Shown: positions 1-6,015, numbered from the stretch's first letter. The stretch is DNA of 9,437 nt from Paracoccaceae bacterium (GCA_002746395.1 NVXA01000002.1:85011-94447), one strand, 5' to 3'. Translations and numbers: made by a program. The notes: generated by a model from the sequence alone, not told the origin.

Positions 1-1146
1 CGCGGCCGCCCTGCCCTGCGATCGGCCCTTGGGGCAGTTGGGGGACCGGGGGGCGAAACGGCGTCGGTTATCTTGTCGCTGGGGCTTGGGTTGTCGGTTC
101 TGGCGACGGTCGGGCAGATTGATGCGAACATGCAAACCGCGATTTCCGAGGAATTGCCGACGGTGGCACCGGCGTATTTCTTCCTCGATATTCTGAAGGA
201 CCAACGCGACGAGTTTGTCGAAATTGTTCTGGCGAACGAGGATGTTGCCAAAATCGAAACCGCGCCGATGTTGCAAGGCATGATTACCAAGGTGAACGGG
301 CGGCCCGCCAAGGAGGTATTCGGGGATCACTGGGCGACCGAGGGGGATCGTGGCATCACCTATTCGGCGGTTCCACCAAACGGGGTGGAATTGACAGAGG
401 GCGAATGGTGGGCAGAGGATTACACCGGCCCGCCGTTGATGAGCTTTACGGCGCATGATGCGGCAGAACTAGGCTTGGTGCTGGGTGATAAGATTACGTT
501 TAACGTTTTGGGGCGCGATGTTACCTCCACCATCACGAATTTCAGGGATGTGGAATGGTCCGGCATGGGGATAAACTTCTTGATGGTCCTTAATCCGGCG
601 GCACTGGAAAATGCGCCGCATTCCAACATCGCCACGGTTTACGCCGCACCGGAGGCCGAGGGGGTGTTGCTGCGCGAGGTTGCGGACGCCTTCCCCAACA
701 TCACGGCAATCCGTGTGGGGGATGCGATAGACAAGGTTACGGCAGCATTGCAAGGCATTGCGTCGGCCATTCGCTGGGGCGCGGCGGCAACGCTGGTCAC
801 GGGGTTTGTCGTGCTAATCGGAGCCGCCGCCGCAGGAGAACGGCGACGGGTCTACGAGGCGGCCATTTTGAAAACACTGGGGGCGACGCGGGCGCGAATA
901 TTGGCCAGCTTTGCCTTGCGCGCGGCGATTTTGGGCGCAGCAGCGGGTTTGATTGCCATCGCCTTTGGTGGCGTGGCCGGATACGCGGTTATGACCTTCG
1001 TGATGGAGGTCGATTTCACCTTCGAGGTCGCGTCAGCGGCAGCAATCGTAATCGGCGGTGCCTTGGCAAGCCTGCTGGCCGGATTGGCATTTGCGCTGCG
1101 GCCCCTGAATGCACGACCGGCACAAGTGTTGCGTTCGCGTGAATAA
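1..1146 (+). CDS. ABC transporter permease, FtsX/MacB type (YbbP-like), C-terminal part
   Basis: This is the membrane subunit of an ABC transporter of the FtsX/MacB superfamily, probably the YbbP-like group with about ten membrane helices that pairs with a YbbA/LolD-type ATPase. The frame is open from base 1, so the N-terminal half lies outside the window; 381 residues are visible before TAA at 1144-1146. The first visible residues carry a GGPGGE stretch leading into a hydrophobic helix (about residues 23-37). A soluble extracytoplasmic domain of roughly 220 residues follows, then three hydrophobic segments near the C terminus. Between the first two of these lies the motif ERRRVYEAAILKTLGATRAR, the cytoplasmic loop typical of FtsX domains. 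The protein ends RPLNARPAQVLRSRE, also typical. A TTG at 73 could be mistaken for a start, but it is internal. Substrate is unknown; a role in lipid or envelope traffic is inferred from the family only. Confidence 0.88.
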   Translation, partial: RGRPALRSALGAVGGPGGETASVILSLGLGLSVLATVGQIDANMQTAISEELPTVAPAYFFLDILKDQRDEFVEIVLANEDVAKIETAPMLQGMITKVNGRPAKEVFGDHWATEGDRGITYSAVPPNGVELTEGEWWAEDYTGPPLMSFTAHDAAELGLVLGDKITFNVLGRDVTSTITNFRDVEWSGMGINFLMVLNPAALENAPHSNIATVYAAPEAEGVLLREVADAFPNITAIRVGDAIDKVTAALQGIASAIRWGAAATLVTGFVVLIGAAAAGERRRVYEAAILKTLGATRARILASFALRAAILGAAAGLIAIAFGGVAGYAVMTFVMEVDFTFEVASAAAIVIGGALASLLAGLAFALRPLNARPAQVLRSRE

Positions 1147-1170
1147 TTAAGATTTTATTGCGGTTTCACC

Positions 1171-1201
1171 TTGAAAACTGTTAACTTAATGGCAATATCT
1201 T
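1171..1201 (+). promoter_or_regulatory. weak candidate promoter for the Bax-inhibitor gene
   Basis: In the 110-base gap after the permease, TTGAAA (1171-1176) could be a -35 element. The best downstream -10 match is TATCTT (1196-1201) at a long 19-base spacing, so the assignment is weak. The gap is AT-rich compared with its neighbours, which fits a promoter region. Confidence 0.25.
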
Positions 1202-1256
1202 GTGGGTAACGTGCAGCTCATATGGGTTGCGTCATGGTTTACTAATGGAGGGTCAA

Positions 1257-2024
1257 ATGGCCGAATACGAAACTGTCCGTCGATCTGGTTCCGGGGTCCG
1301 CACTGCGGAAATCGATGCGGGCCTACGGGCGCACATGAACAAGGTTTACGGGCTGATGTCTGTGGCCATGATTGTAACGGGAATTGTATCCTATCTCGTT
1401 GGTACGGATCTTGCGTCGTTTATGGCGGGGCAAGAAACGCGATTGCTTTCACCGGGCATGATTCAAGCGATGTTCTCCGCACCGCTTTCTTATGTGATCA
1501 TGTTTGCACCGCTGGGCATGGTTCTGTTCTTCGGGAAAGCCGTTAACAGCATGTCACAATCCGGCGCGCAGATGTTCTTCTATACGTTTGCCGGCCTTAT
1601 GGGACTGTCGATCAGCTCGATCTTCGCGATATATACGGGGTATTCGATTGCGCAGACGTTCTTTGTGACGTCGATCGCGTTCGCAAGCCTTAGCCTTTAC
1701 GGGTACACCACGAAGAAGGATATCTCCGCTTGGGGTAGCTTCCTGATTATGGGTGTGATTGGCCTGATTATTGCGTCAATCGTCAACATCTTCTTGCAAA
1801 GCGCGGCGATGGAATTCGCTGTATCCGCACTTGGTGTGCTGATCTTCGCAGGCTTGACCGCTTACGATACGCAGAAAATCAAGAACCAGTACTTGCAGGT
1901 ACGTGGCATGCCAGACGGCGAAGCCATTGCGGGCAAGATGGCCATTTCCGGCGCGCTTAGCCTGTATCTGGACTTCATCAACCTGTTCTTGTTCCTGCTG
2001 CGCTTTATGGGCAACCGCAACTAA
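1257..2024 (+). CDS. Bax inhibitor-1/YccA family membrane protein
   Basis: An integral inner-membrane protein of the BI-1/YccA (TMBIM) family, 255 residues. Members form about seven membrane helices. Some bacterial relatives conduct Ca2+ in a pH-dependent way and YccA modulates the FtsH protease; the role here is unknown. A short polar N terminus (about 30 residues, with the family-like stretch GLRAHMNKVYGLMS at 22-35) is followed by successive hydrophobic helices over most of the remainder. Near the end comes AYDTQKIKNQYL, the conserved Asp-containing motif of the family, then a final hydrophobic segment. The ATG at 1257 is preferred because GGAGGG (1247-1252) sits at good spacing before it. 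An in-frame ATG at 1245 overlaps this ribosome site, and farther in-frame extension is not supported. It lies 110 bases after the permease, and two hairpins follow the stop codon. Confidence 0.9.
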   Translation: MAEYETVRRSGSGVRTAEIDAGLRAHMNKVYGLMSVAMIVTGIVSYLVGTDLASFMAGQETRLLSPGMIQAMFSAPLSYVIMFAPLGMVLFFGKAVNSMSQSGAQMFFYTFAGLMGLSISSIFAIYTGYSIAQTFFVTSIAFASLSLYGYTTKKDISAWGSFLIMGVIGLIIASIVNIFLQSAAMEFAVSALGVLIFAGLTAYDTQKIKNQYLQVRGMPDGEAIAGKMAISGALSLYLDFINLFLFLLRFMGNRN

Positions 2025-2026
2025 AT

Positions 2027-2047
2027 GGGTGGGTGAATCACCCACCC
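2027..2047. repeat. perfect 10-bp inverted repeat just after the BI-1 stop codon
   Basis: GGGTGGGTGA (2027-2036), one A, then TCACCCACCC (2038-2047). The hairpin begins two bases after the stop codon and has no T-run, so it is not itself a standard terminator. It may protect the mRNA 3' end or be a copy of a dispersed REP-like repeat. Confidence 0.7.
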
Positions 2048-2059
2048 TACGGAAATTTG

Positions 2060-2088
2060 AAAGGCCGGAGTTCGCTCCGGCCTTTTTT
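2060..2088 (+). terminator. intrinsic terminator of the BI-1 gene
   Basis: An 11-bp perfect stem, AAAGGCCGGAG (2060-2070) with CTCCGGCCTTT (2075-2085), closes on a TTCG tetraloop and runs into six T (2083-2088). This is a textbook rho-independent terminator. The minus-strand side is followed by TTTCAAATTT, so it may also stop weak read-through from the convergent VOC gene. Confidence 0.93.
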
Positions 2089-2182
2089 GTTGGTTTGATA
2101 ATTTTTTGGTGACCCCTTAATATCGGCTTTGGGCCGAATATTACATATACGGCAGAGTTTAGATCGGCTGCTTAGCGGTTAA

Positions 2183-2529
2183 TTATCCAGTTCCCGTTAA
2201 ATCTTCAGCGAGCATGAGAGCGTTGCCATCAGGATCGTAAAATGTTGCTGTCTTGACCATGCCCTCTACTACACCCGTTTCGCCATCAAATATCACCTTG
2301 GCTCGTTCCAATTTTTGTCGAGCGGAATCAAGGTTAGAAATTCCAAAAACTGGAACGCAGTTGCCGGGTGCTGGCTTGGAATGTTCGCCAAGGCCAATTG
2401 TTACACCGGCAGTCTTGGTCTGGAGTTCCGACCAACCGGCCTCATCCGCATGATAGATTGTCTGAAATCCGAGCACGCTTTCGTACCACTTGGCGCTTAC
2501 GTGGCGATCTTTGACCGAAAAAGCGACAT
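2183..2529 (-). pseudogene. VOC (glyoxalase/bleomycin-resistance fold) protein, apparent -1 frameshift near start
   Basis: A small vicinal-oxygen-chelate fold protein. The body is open in one frame down to TAA at 2183 and shows family features: a WYESVLGF segment after the first strand, a central PVFGISNLDSARQKLE strand-helix unit, and FYDPDGNALMLAED at the C-terminal strand, including the usual Glu. The body frame has no ATG, GTG or TTG before GTG at 2474-2476, which would drop the first strand and helix and leave 97 residues. The only ATG with a ribosome site (AGGA, six bases upstream) is at 2527-2529, one base out of frame. A five-base A run (T on the coding strand) at 2518-2522 lies between. 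One extra T would give a normal protein of about 115 residues starting MSLFSVKDR. Scored as frameshifted, although a sequencing error or an unusual start is possible. It is divergent from the regulator at 2569, its likely controller. Substrate unknown. Confidence 0.72.
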
Positions 2530-2552
2530 AGTCTTTCCTTTTACCTAAAGAG

Positions 2553-2568
2553 ATAGTAACTATACTAT
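2553..2568. promoter_or_regulatory. candidate operator between VOC gene and regulator
   Basis: ATAGTAACTAT (2553-2563) is a palindrome with two 5-base arms around one central base. A further ACTAT copy follows directly (2564-2568 reads ACTAT), so the site holds ATAGT-A-ACTAT-ACTAT. It overlaps the VOC -10 and predicted transcription start and lies immediately before the regulator's ATG. That is where an autoregulating repressor would bind. Binding by the neighbouring regulator is inferred. Confidence 0.5.
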
Positions 2569-2591
2569 ATGTATATTAAAACACTTGTCAA
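2564..2591 (-). promoter_or_regulatory. sigma-70 promoter of the VOC gene
   Basis: On the minus strand a perfect -35 TTGACA (2591 to 2586) and a good -10 TATAGT (2569 to 2564) are separated by 16 bases. Transcription would start near 2557, leaving a leader of about 28 bases with the AGGA ribosome site before the ATG at 2529. The promoter lies inside the first codons of the divergent regulator gene. A second overlapping TATAGT (2564 to 2559) is spaced too far from the -35. Confidence 0.7.
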
Positions 2592-3114
2592 TATCACCTC
2601 AAAGGCGTGGTCGCTGCCCATACTTTCAAACATGCATGATGGTGTTGCGGGACGGCAAGCAACATTGCTGACTGCAACTGGTGCAAACAGGGCCGCCTTC
2701 GCCCAAAGCATGGACCATCTTATCAAGATTGGGCTGTTAGAACGAAATCCCGGTCATGGGCATCCGCTGCGACCAGAATTTCATCTTACACCGATTGGAA
2801 TTAGGGTCGCTGCAATCGCAAATAAAGTTCAAAGTATTTCTGGTAAAGAAGATCAAGACTTGCTTCGCCGGTCATGGACGCTGCCGGTTTTAACGTCGCT
2901 TCATACGCAAAGCCACTTCAACGAAATTAAGCGAAGCCTCCTGACAATCACTGATCGTGCCCTGTCGCAGTCTTTGAAATCCATGGAAGAGCGAAATTGG
3001 GTGCTTCGGAGTGTCGACAACGCCGCACGTCCGCCACGATCTATCTATTGCGCCGTTAACGCTGGAGGAATTATAAGTAAGGTAACTGCACGTGAAGTTA
3101 GGTTTATCCAGTAG
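2569..3114 (+). CDS. tandem winged-helix (HxlR/MarR-like) transcriptional regulator
   Basis: A 181-residue probable DNA-binding protein that appears to contain two winged helices of the HxlR kind. Residues 12-84 run KAWSLPIL (12-19), a helix-turn-helix region ending in SMDHLIKIGLLERN (47-60), then a wing (GHPLRPEF, 64-71) and LTPIG. Residues 100-170 repeat the plan: RRSWTLPVL (100-108), LSQSLKSMEERNWVLR (132-147), then a Pro-Arg wing (RPPRSIY, 154-160). Standard HxlR proteins are about 100-130 residues with one such domain and usually an N-terminal Cys, which is absent here. The start is forced: an in-frame TAA lies at 2557-2559 and ATG 2569 is the next start. It has no ribosome site, so translation may be leaderless or weak. 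It is divergent from the VOC gene and likely controls it and itself. Effector unknown. Confidence 0.75.
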   Translation: MYIKTLVNITSKAWSLPILSNMHDGVAGRQATLLTATGANRAAFAQSMDHLIKIGLLERNPGHGHPLRPEFHLTPIGIRVAAIANKVQSISGKEDQDLLRRSWTLPVLTSLHTQSHFNEIKRSLLTITDRALSQSLKSMEERNWVLRSVDNAARPPRSIYCAVNAGGIISKVTAREVRFIQ

Positions 3115-3185
3115 TGAATAAAAAGTCATAGTGGTTACAATTTGCGAAACCAAACAAAAACTGAGCACCGCGTCCCTATCAAACG

Positions 3186-3212
3186 AAAAAAGCCGCTGGA
3201 AAATCCAGCGGC
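3186..3212 (-). terminator. intrinsic terminator of rpmG
   Basis: A 9-bp perfect stem, GCCGCTGGA (3192-3200) and TCCAGCGGC (3204-3212), with a three-base loop. On the minus strand it is followed by six T (3191 to 3186). It lies 28 bases after the rpmG stop codon. The plus-strand side lacks a T-run, so it is not a good terminator for the regulator gene. Confidence 0.9.
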
Positions 3213-3240
3213 CCTCAATTCCGTAAAAGCTAAATCAAGA

Positions 3241-3408
3241 TTACTTGATTTTGCCTTCTTTATATTCGACGTGCTTGCGCACAACCGGGTCGTACTTCAT
3301 TTTGACCATTTTCTCGGTCATTGTACGGGCGTTTTTCTTGGTCACGTAGAAGTGGCCGGTGTCCGCAGTGGAATTCAGGCGGATCTTGATAGTTGTTGGC
3401 TTCGCCAT
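3241..3408 (-). CDS. rpmG: 50S ribosomal protein L33
   Basis: Ribosomal protein L33, a small component of the large subunit near the E site. The 55-residue product begins [18 protein letters not shown], continues [20 protein letters not shown] and ends [13 protein letters not shown]. This matches proteobacterial L33 of normal length. It has no CxxC pairs, so it is the zinc-free form. The start is well supported by AAGGAGA (3417-3423) upstream of the ATG. It has its own promoter at 3479-3506 and a strong terminator, so it forms a single-gene unit. The Nudix and DUF983 genes lie upstream on the same strand and may add read-through transcripts. Confidence 0.97.
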   Translation of the reverse strand: MAKPTTIKIRLNSTADTGHFYVTKKNARTMTEKMVKMKYDPVVRKHVEYKEGKIK

Positions 3409-3449
3409 GTGTCCATCTCCTTGCGGGTCAACCGCGTTAATCTAGCTGT

Positions 3450-3462
3450 GGGGAAATTCCCC
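3450..3462. repeat. inverted repeat in the rpmG leader
   Basis: GGGGAA (3450-3455), one A, TTCCCC (3457-3462): a perfect 6-bp inverted repeat in the untranslated leader of rpmG, between the predicted transcription start and the ribosome site. It could be a protein-binding site; with only one central base it would form a short RNA hairpin by opening the inner pairs. Function unknown. Confidence 0.45.
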
Positions 3463-3478
3463 TAAATCTCGAATTCGC

Positions 3479-3506
3479 GTTCTACACCGCTTGTGGGCGG
3501 AGTCAA
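3479..3506 (-). promoter_or_regulatory. sigma-70 promoter of rpmG
   Basis: On the minus strand, -35 TTGACT (3506 to 3501) and -10 TAGAAC (3484 to 3479) are separated by 16 bases. Transcription would begin near 3472, giving a leader of about 64 bases before the rpmG ATG. The position between the end of the Nudix gene and rpmG is right for a dedicated ribosomal-protein promoter. Confidence 0.6.
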
Positions 3507-3538
3507 GTGCCTAGCCGGTGGTTTCGCGAATAATCCGC

Positions 3539-4219
3539 CTAGAATAACGTGAAATGCGAGCGTTCATCGTCGTGGTGGAAAAACGGGGTTTTTCGCGGGG
3601 TGTTCGGGTCACGGGTTATGGCGATGACTTCGGACAGGACGACCTCCGTGATGAATGGCAGATCGAGGGCTTTGGCCTCCAGCAGGTCAATCCAGTGTAG
3701 GTGGCCCAGTTCATCCGAGGCGTTGGAGAAGTCGTCGTCGGGGCCGTGAACGGCTGCGCTGTCGGCGATGAAGAAACGGGCGTCAAAGCGGCGGGGGCGC
3801 CCCGGAGGGGTGATGGCCCGAAAGAAGAAGCGCAACGGGTCAGCGCGCGGCGCAAGGCCTTGGGCATACAGCCCTTGCCAATCTGCGGGGATATCGCGGG
3901 TGGAGGCGCCTTCTTGGGCCAGCATCAGGCCGGTTTCTTCCCAAAGCTCGCGAACAGCCGCCATGGCGATGGCCGAGGCGATACCGTTTGGTGCGAGGTG
4001 GTTTAGGCGCGTCTCATCAAGCGCGGCAAGCGGGGTTGCGGGCAGGATATCATAGTCCTGTTTGTCGACCGCGCCGCCGGGAAACACGTATTTATTGGGC
4101 ATGAACACCGCACCGGAGCCGCGCTGGCCCATCAGTACTTGAGGTTTTCCATCCCGCTCGCGCAGCAATACAATCGTTGCGGCATCGCGGATAGTGCGTC
4201 GTTTTTCTGCTTCATCCAT
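3539..4219 (-). CDS. Nudix hydrolase (NUDT19/CoA-pyrophosphatase-like layout)
   Basis: A 226-residue Nudix hydrolase, which cleaves nucleoside diphosphates linked to another group using Mg2+ or Mn2+. The first strand is IRDAATIVLL (10-19). MPNKYVFPGG (40-49) starts the Nudix box, and AAVRELWEETGL (87-98) supplies the catalytic REXXEEXG helix, with metal ligands expected at E91, E94 and E95. Between these halves are about 40 residues instead of the usual short spacer. This split Nudix box is known in NUDT19-like enzymes, so a CoA or acyl-CoA derivative is a possible substrate but unproven. The start ATG (4217-4219) follows seven C on the coding strand and has no visible ribosome site. Translation may depend on coupling or read-through from DUF983, 54 bases upstream. 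It ends 130 bases before rpmG. Confidence 0.88.
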   Translation of the reverse strand: MDEAEKRRTIRDAATIVLLRERDGKPQVLMGQRGSGAVFMPNKYVFPGGAVDKQDYDILPATPLAALDETRLNHLAPNGIASAIAMAAVRELWEETGLMLAQEGASTRDIPADWQGLYAQGLAPRADPLRFFFRAITPPGRPRRFDARFFIADSAAVHGPDDDFSNASDELGHLHWIDLLEAKALDLPFITEVVLSEVIAITRDPNTPRKTPFFHHDDERSHFTLF

Positions 4220-4273
4220 GGGGGGGTATATGGGCCTAAGCCGGAGGCTATGTCCAGAGTGTCGTAGCGGCGT

Positions 4274-4690
4274 TTATGGCCCGAAGTCTGAGTCGGGTTC
4301 ATCCCCGAAGCCGTGCATGCGGTTTGCCCATTGCAAGCCCACGAACATGCCTTTCAGGCGGGGTAGCAGGTAAAGGGCAAGCAGCAAAAACACCATCGAA
4401 AAGCCAAGCGCCATGACCCAGCCTTCGGGCCGGAACACCGAGAATACGACCAGCATCAAGGGTGCAAGCAGGTGGCCAGAGACCAGAATCGTCGCCCATG
4501 CGGGGCCGTCATCGGCGCGGTGATGATGCAATTCTTCGCTGCAAACGGGGCATGTATCGCGCACAGTTAGATAGTCCTGCATAAGCGGGCCACTACCACA
4601 AGCGGGGCATTTGCGACGCCAGCCACGCAGCAACGACTGCTTGATGGAGCGTTTCTCGCCAATGTAAAAATTATGTACTTCGTTGGTCAT
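4274..4690 (-). CDS. DUF983 zinc-ribbon membrane protein
   Basis: A 138-residue DUF983 protein of unknown function. Two CPxC knuckles, C28-P-A-C31 and C47-P-V-C50, form a likely zinc ribbon in the cytoplasmic N-terminal part. The family-conserved stretch HHHRADDGPAW (55-65) follows, then two hydrophobic helices at about 66-84 and 89-110, and a short polar tail (GFGDEPDSDFGP). The order of a zinc ribbon followed by two membrane helices matches the family. The Nudix gene follows 54 bases downstream, suggesting one transcript. In Rhodobacterales I recall DUF983 and Nudix genes near ribonuclease R (rnr) and rpmG; here rnr is not next door and an EF-hand gene faces away instead. No strong ribosome site precedes the ATG. 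Confidence 0.9.
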   Translation of the reverse strand: MTNEVHNFYIGEKRSIKQSLLRGWRRKCPACGSGPLMQDYLTVRDTCPVCSEELHHHRADDGPAWATILVSGHLLAPLMLVVFSVFRPEGWVMALGFSMVFLLLALYLLPRLKGMFVGLQWANRMHGFGDEPDSDFGP

Positions 4691-4697
4691 GCCAATC

Positions 4698-4726
4698 TAT
4701 CTACGTGCTTTGCACCGGTTTGGCAG
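4698..4726 (-). promoter_or_regulatory. candidate promoter of DUF983 gene, nearly leaderless
   Basis: On the minus strand CTGCCA (4726 to 4721) and TAGATA (4703 to 4698) are 17 bases apart. The start of transcription would fall at about the ATG (4690), consistent with the lack of a ribosome site. Matches to consensus are only moderate. Confidence 0.3.
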
Positions 4727-4851
4727 TAGGACATGCTGCCTTGCGTCGGGATGTCGCAAAAAGAAATTCCGACGGAAAACCGGCACTGCCGCGTTTTATA
4801 TATGTAGGCCGCAACAATGCTGGCCGATGTGGAAATGCAAGGAGAGCAGAA

Positions 4852-5352
4852 ATGAAAAAGGGTGTACTTACAGCGCTGGCAGTCTCGATTGCAGTTGGTG
4901 GTCTTGGCTTGTCAACCATGGCGTCGGCCAAGCCACGTGGTGGACAGATGGCAGATTTCGGAATGTTTGACACGAACGGTGATGGGGCCATCACGCAGAC
5001 AGAGGTAGATGCAACAAGTGACGCGAAATTTGAGGCGGCAGACACCAACGGTGACGGGTTTCTGGATGCAAGTGAACTGAAAACCCAGATAATGACGCGC
5101 GTCGAGGCTCGCGGAAACGGGCAAGGTAATTTTGAGCTGATGGCGGTGCAAAAGGCGGAACGCATGGACTTGGCGGTTAAGAACTTGTTGCAACGCGCCG
5201 ATACCGATGGAGATGGAATGTTGAGCATGGAAGAGGCGCGACCACCCAAGGCAGGCCAGATGTTCGCACGCTTTGATGCGGATAAAAATGGTCAGGTAAC
5301 CCAAGCAGAGTGGGATGCCGCAATCGCGCAGCGGGGCAACCGCAACAACTAA
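4852..5352 (+). CDS. exported EF-hand calcium-binding protein with four loops
   Basis: A 166-residue protein with an N-terminal signal peptide: MKK, a hydrophobic core at about 5-21, and ASA at 24-26 as the probable cleavage site. It is expected in the periplasm or outside the cell. Four 12-residue EF-hand loops are visible: D40 to E51, D64 to E75, D117 to E128 and D142 to E153. The first three read DTNGDG, DTNGDG and DTDGDG at their starts; the fourth is DADKNG. Each keeps acidic or polar ligands at positions 1, 3, 5 and 12, so all four could bind Ca2+. The loops form two pairs joined by a helical linker of about 40 residues. ATG 4852 is chosen for AAGGAG (4839-4844) and the signal peptide it creates; in-frame codons upstream are not coding. 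It lies 78 bases before a sigma-factor gene on the same strand, suggesting a shared regulon. Confidence 0.92.
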   Translation: MKKGVLTALAVSIAVGGLGLSTMASAKPRGGQMADFGMFDTNGDGAITQTEVDATSDAKFEAADTNGDGFLDASELKTQIMTRVEARGNGQGNFELMAVQKAERMDLAVKNLLQRADTDGDGMLSMEEARPPKAGQMFARFDADKNGQVTQAEWDAAIAQRGNRNN

Positions 5353-5359
5353 ACAGTTT

Positions 5360-5385
5360 GCGGGCCGGAAACGCGTTCGGCCCGC
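5360..5385 (+). terminator. GC-rich hairpin between EF-hand and sigma-factor genes
   Basis: GCGGGCCG (5360-5367) pairs with CGGCCCGC (5378-5385) around a 10-base loop. Only three T follow (after GAC), so it is a weak or partial terminator. It could lower read-through from the EF-hand gene into the sigma gene or stabilise the EF-hand mRNA. Confidence 0.5.
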
Positions 5386-5430
5386 GACTTTCACCATGCA
5401 CAACGATCGGAACCCCGTTATACATGCAAA

Positions 5431-6015
5431 ATGACTATGGCATTTGATGTAACAAACGATACCAGCGACGAAGACCTTCTATCGTTATATGCTGAGGGCG
5501 ACCAGGCAGCGGCGCGGGCTTTGATGCTGCGCCACGCTCCGCGTGTGTTGGCATTGGCGCGGCGGTTGTTGAAGGATCCGGTCGAGGCAGAGGATGTAAC
5601 CCAAGAAGCCATGTTACGATTGTGGAAAATAGCGCCGGATTGGCGCGCGGGCGAGGCTAAGGTTTCAACGTGGCTGTACCGCGTCGGGTCCAACCTTTGC
5701 ACAGATCGATTACGCAAAAAACGGGGCGTTGGTTTGGATGAAGCGCCGGAGGTGGCTGATGAGACACCTAATGTCGAGGACAAAATGATAGCAGCTGATC
5801 GAGGGCGCGCGTTGCGTCAAGCCATGGACCGCTTACCGGCCCGCCAAAAGCTGGCCCTGACGTTGCGCCATTTCGAGGAACAATCAAACCCCGAGATCGC
5901 AGAGGTGCTGGAAACCAGCGTTGAAGCGGTCGAGAGCCTGTTGTCACGCGCGCGCCGTGCGTTGGCGGCGGATTTATCAAGTAACCGGTCGGCCCTCGGG
6001 CTGGCGATGGATTAA
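5431..6015 (+). CDS. ECF-type RNA polymerase sigma factor
   Basis: A 194-residue extracytoplasmic-function sigma factor (group IV, two-domain). The sigma-2 region spans about 16-98: DLLSLYAEGDQAAARALM leads in, EAEDVTQEAMLRLW (52-65) is the core-binding/-10 recognition helix, and STWLYRVGSNLCTDRLRKK completes it. A linker rich in acidic residues (about 99-125) is followed by the sigma-4 helix-turn-helix at about 127-180 (LPARQKLALTLRHF, then EIAEVLETSVEAVESLLSRARRAL). Sigma-3 is absent, as expected. The ATG at 5431 has no good ribosome site; a second in-frame ATG at 5437 is equally possible. Its stop lies 16 bases before a small membrane protein and then a periplasmic sensor, an arrangement like CnrH-CnrY-CnrX. 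This implies a sigma held inactive at the membrane until an envelope signal arrives. Autoregulation is likely for the class but no clear ECF promoter is visible. Confidence 0.93.
   Translation: MTMAFDVTNDTSDEDLLSLYAEGDQAAARALMLRHAPRVLALARRLLKDPVEAEDVTQEAMLRLWKIAPDWRAGEAKVSTWLYRVGSNLCTDRLRKKRGVGLDEAPEVADETPNVEDKMIAADRGRALRQAMDRLPARQKLALTLRHFEEQSNPEIAEVLETSVEAVESLLSRARRALAADLSSNRSALGLAMD

Noticed and set aside
73..75. TTG at 73 as the start of the permease
   Set aside because: The same frame is open to base 1 and the upstream residues continue the conserved YbbP-like sequence, so this is an internal codon.
2119..2142. Imperfect hairpin AATATCGGC / GCCGAATATT as terminator of the VOC gene
   Set aside because: It has a bulge and no T-run on the minus strand; the stronger hairpin at 2060-2088 is a better stop signal.
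3142..3465. Plus-strand 107-codon frame across the rpmG region
   Set aside because: It runs antisense through L33 and its terminator and has no ribosome site.
4701..5249. 182-codon minus-strand frame over the EF-hand gene
   Set aside because: It is antisense to four intact EF-hand loops and a signal peptide; its own product is low-complexity and resembles nothing.
5409..5430. GGAAC before the sigma gene as an autoregulated ECF promoter
   Set aside because: The -10 at normal spacing would overlap the ATG at 5431, leaving no leader; no convincing partner motif.
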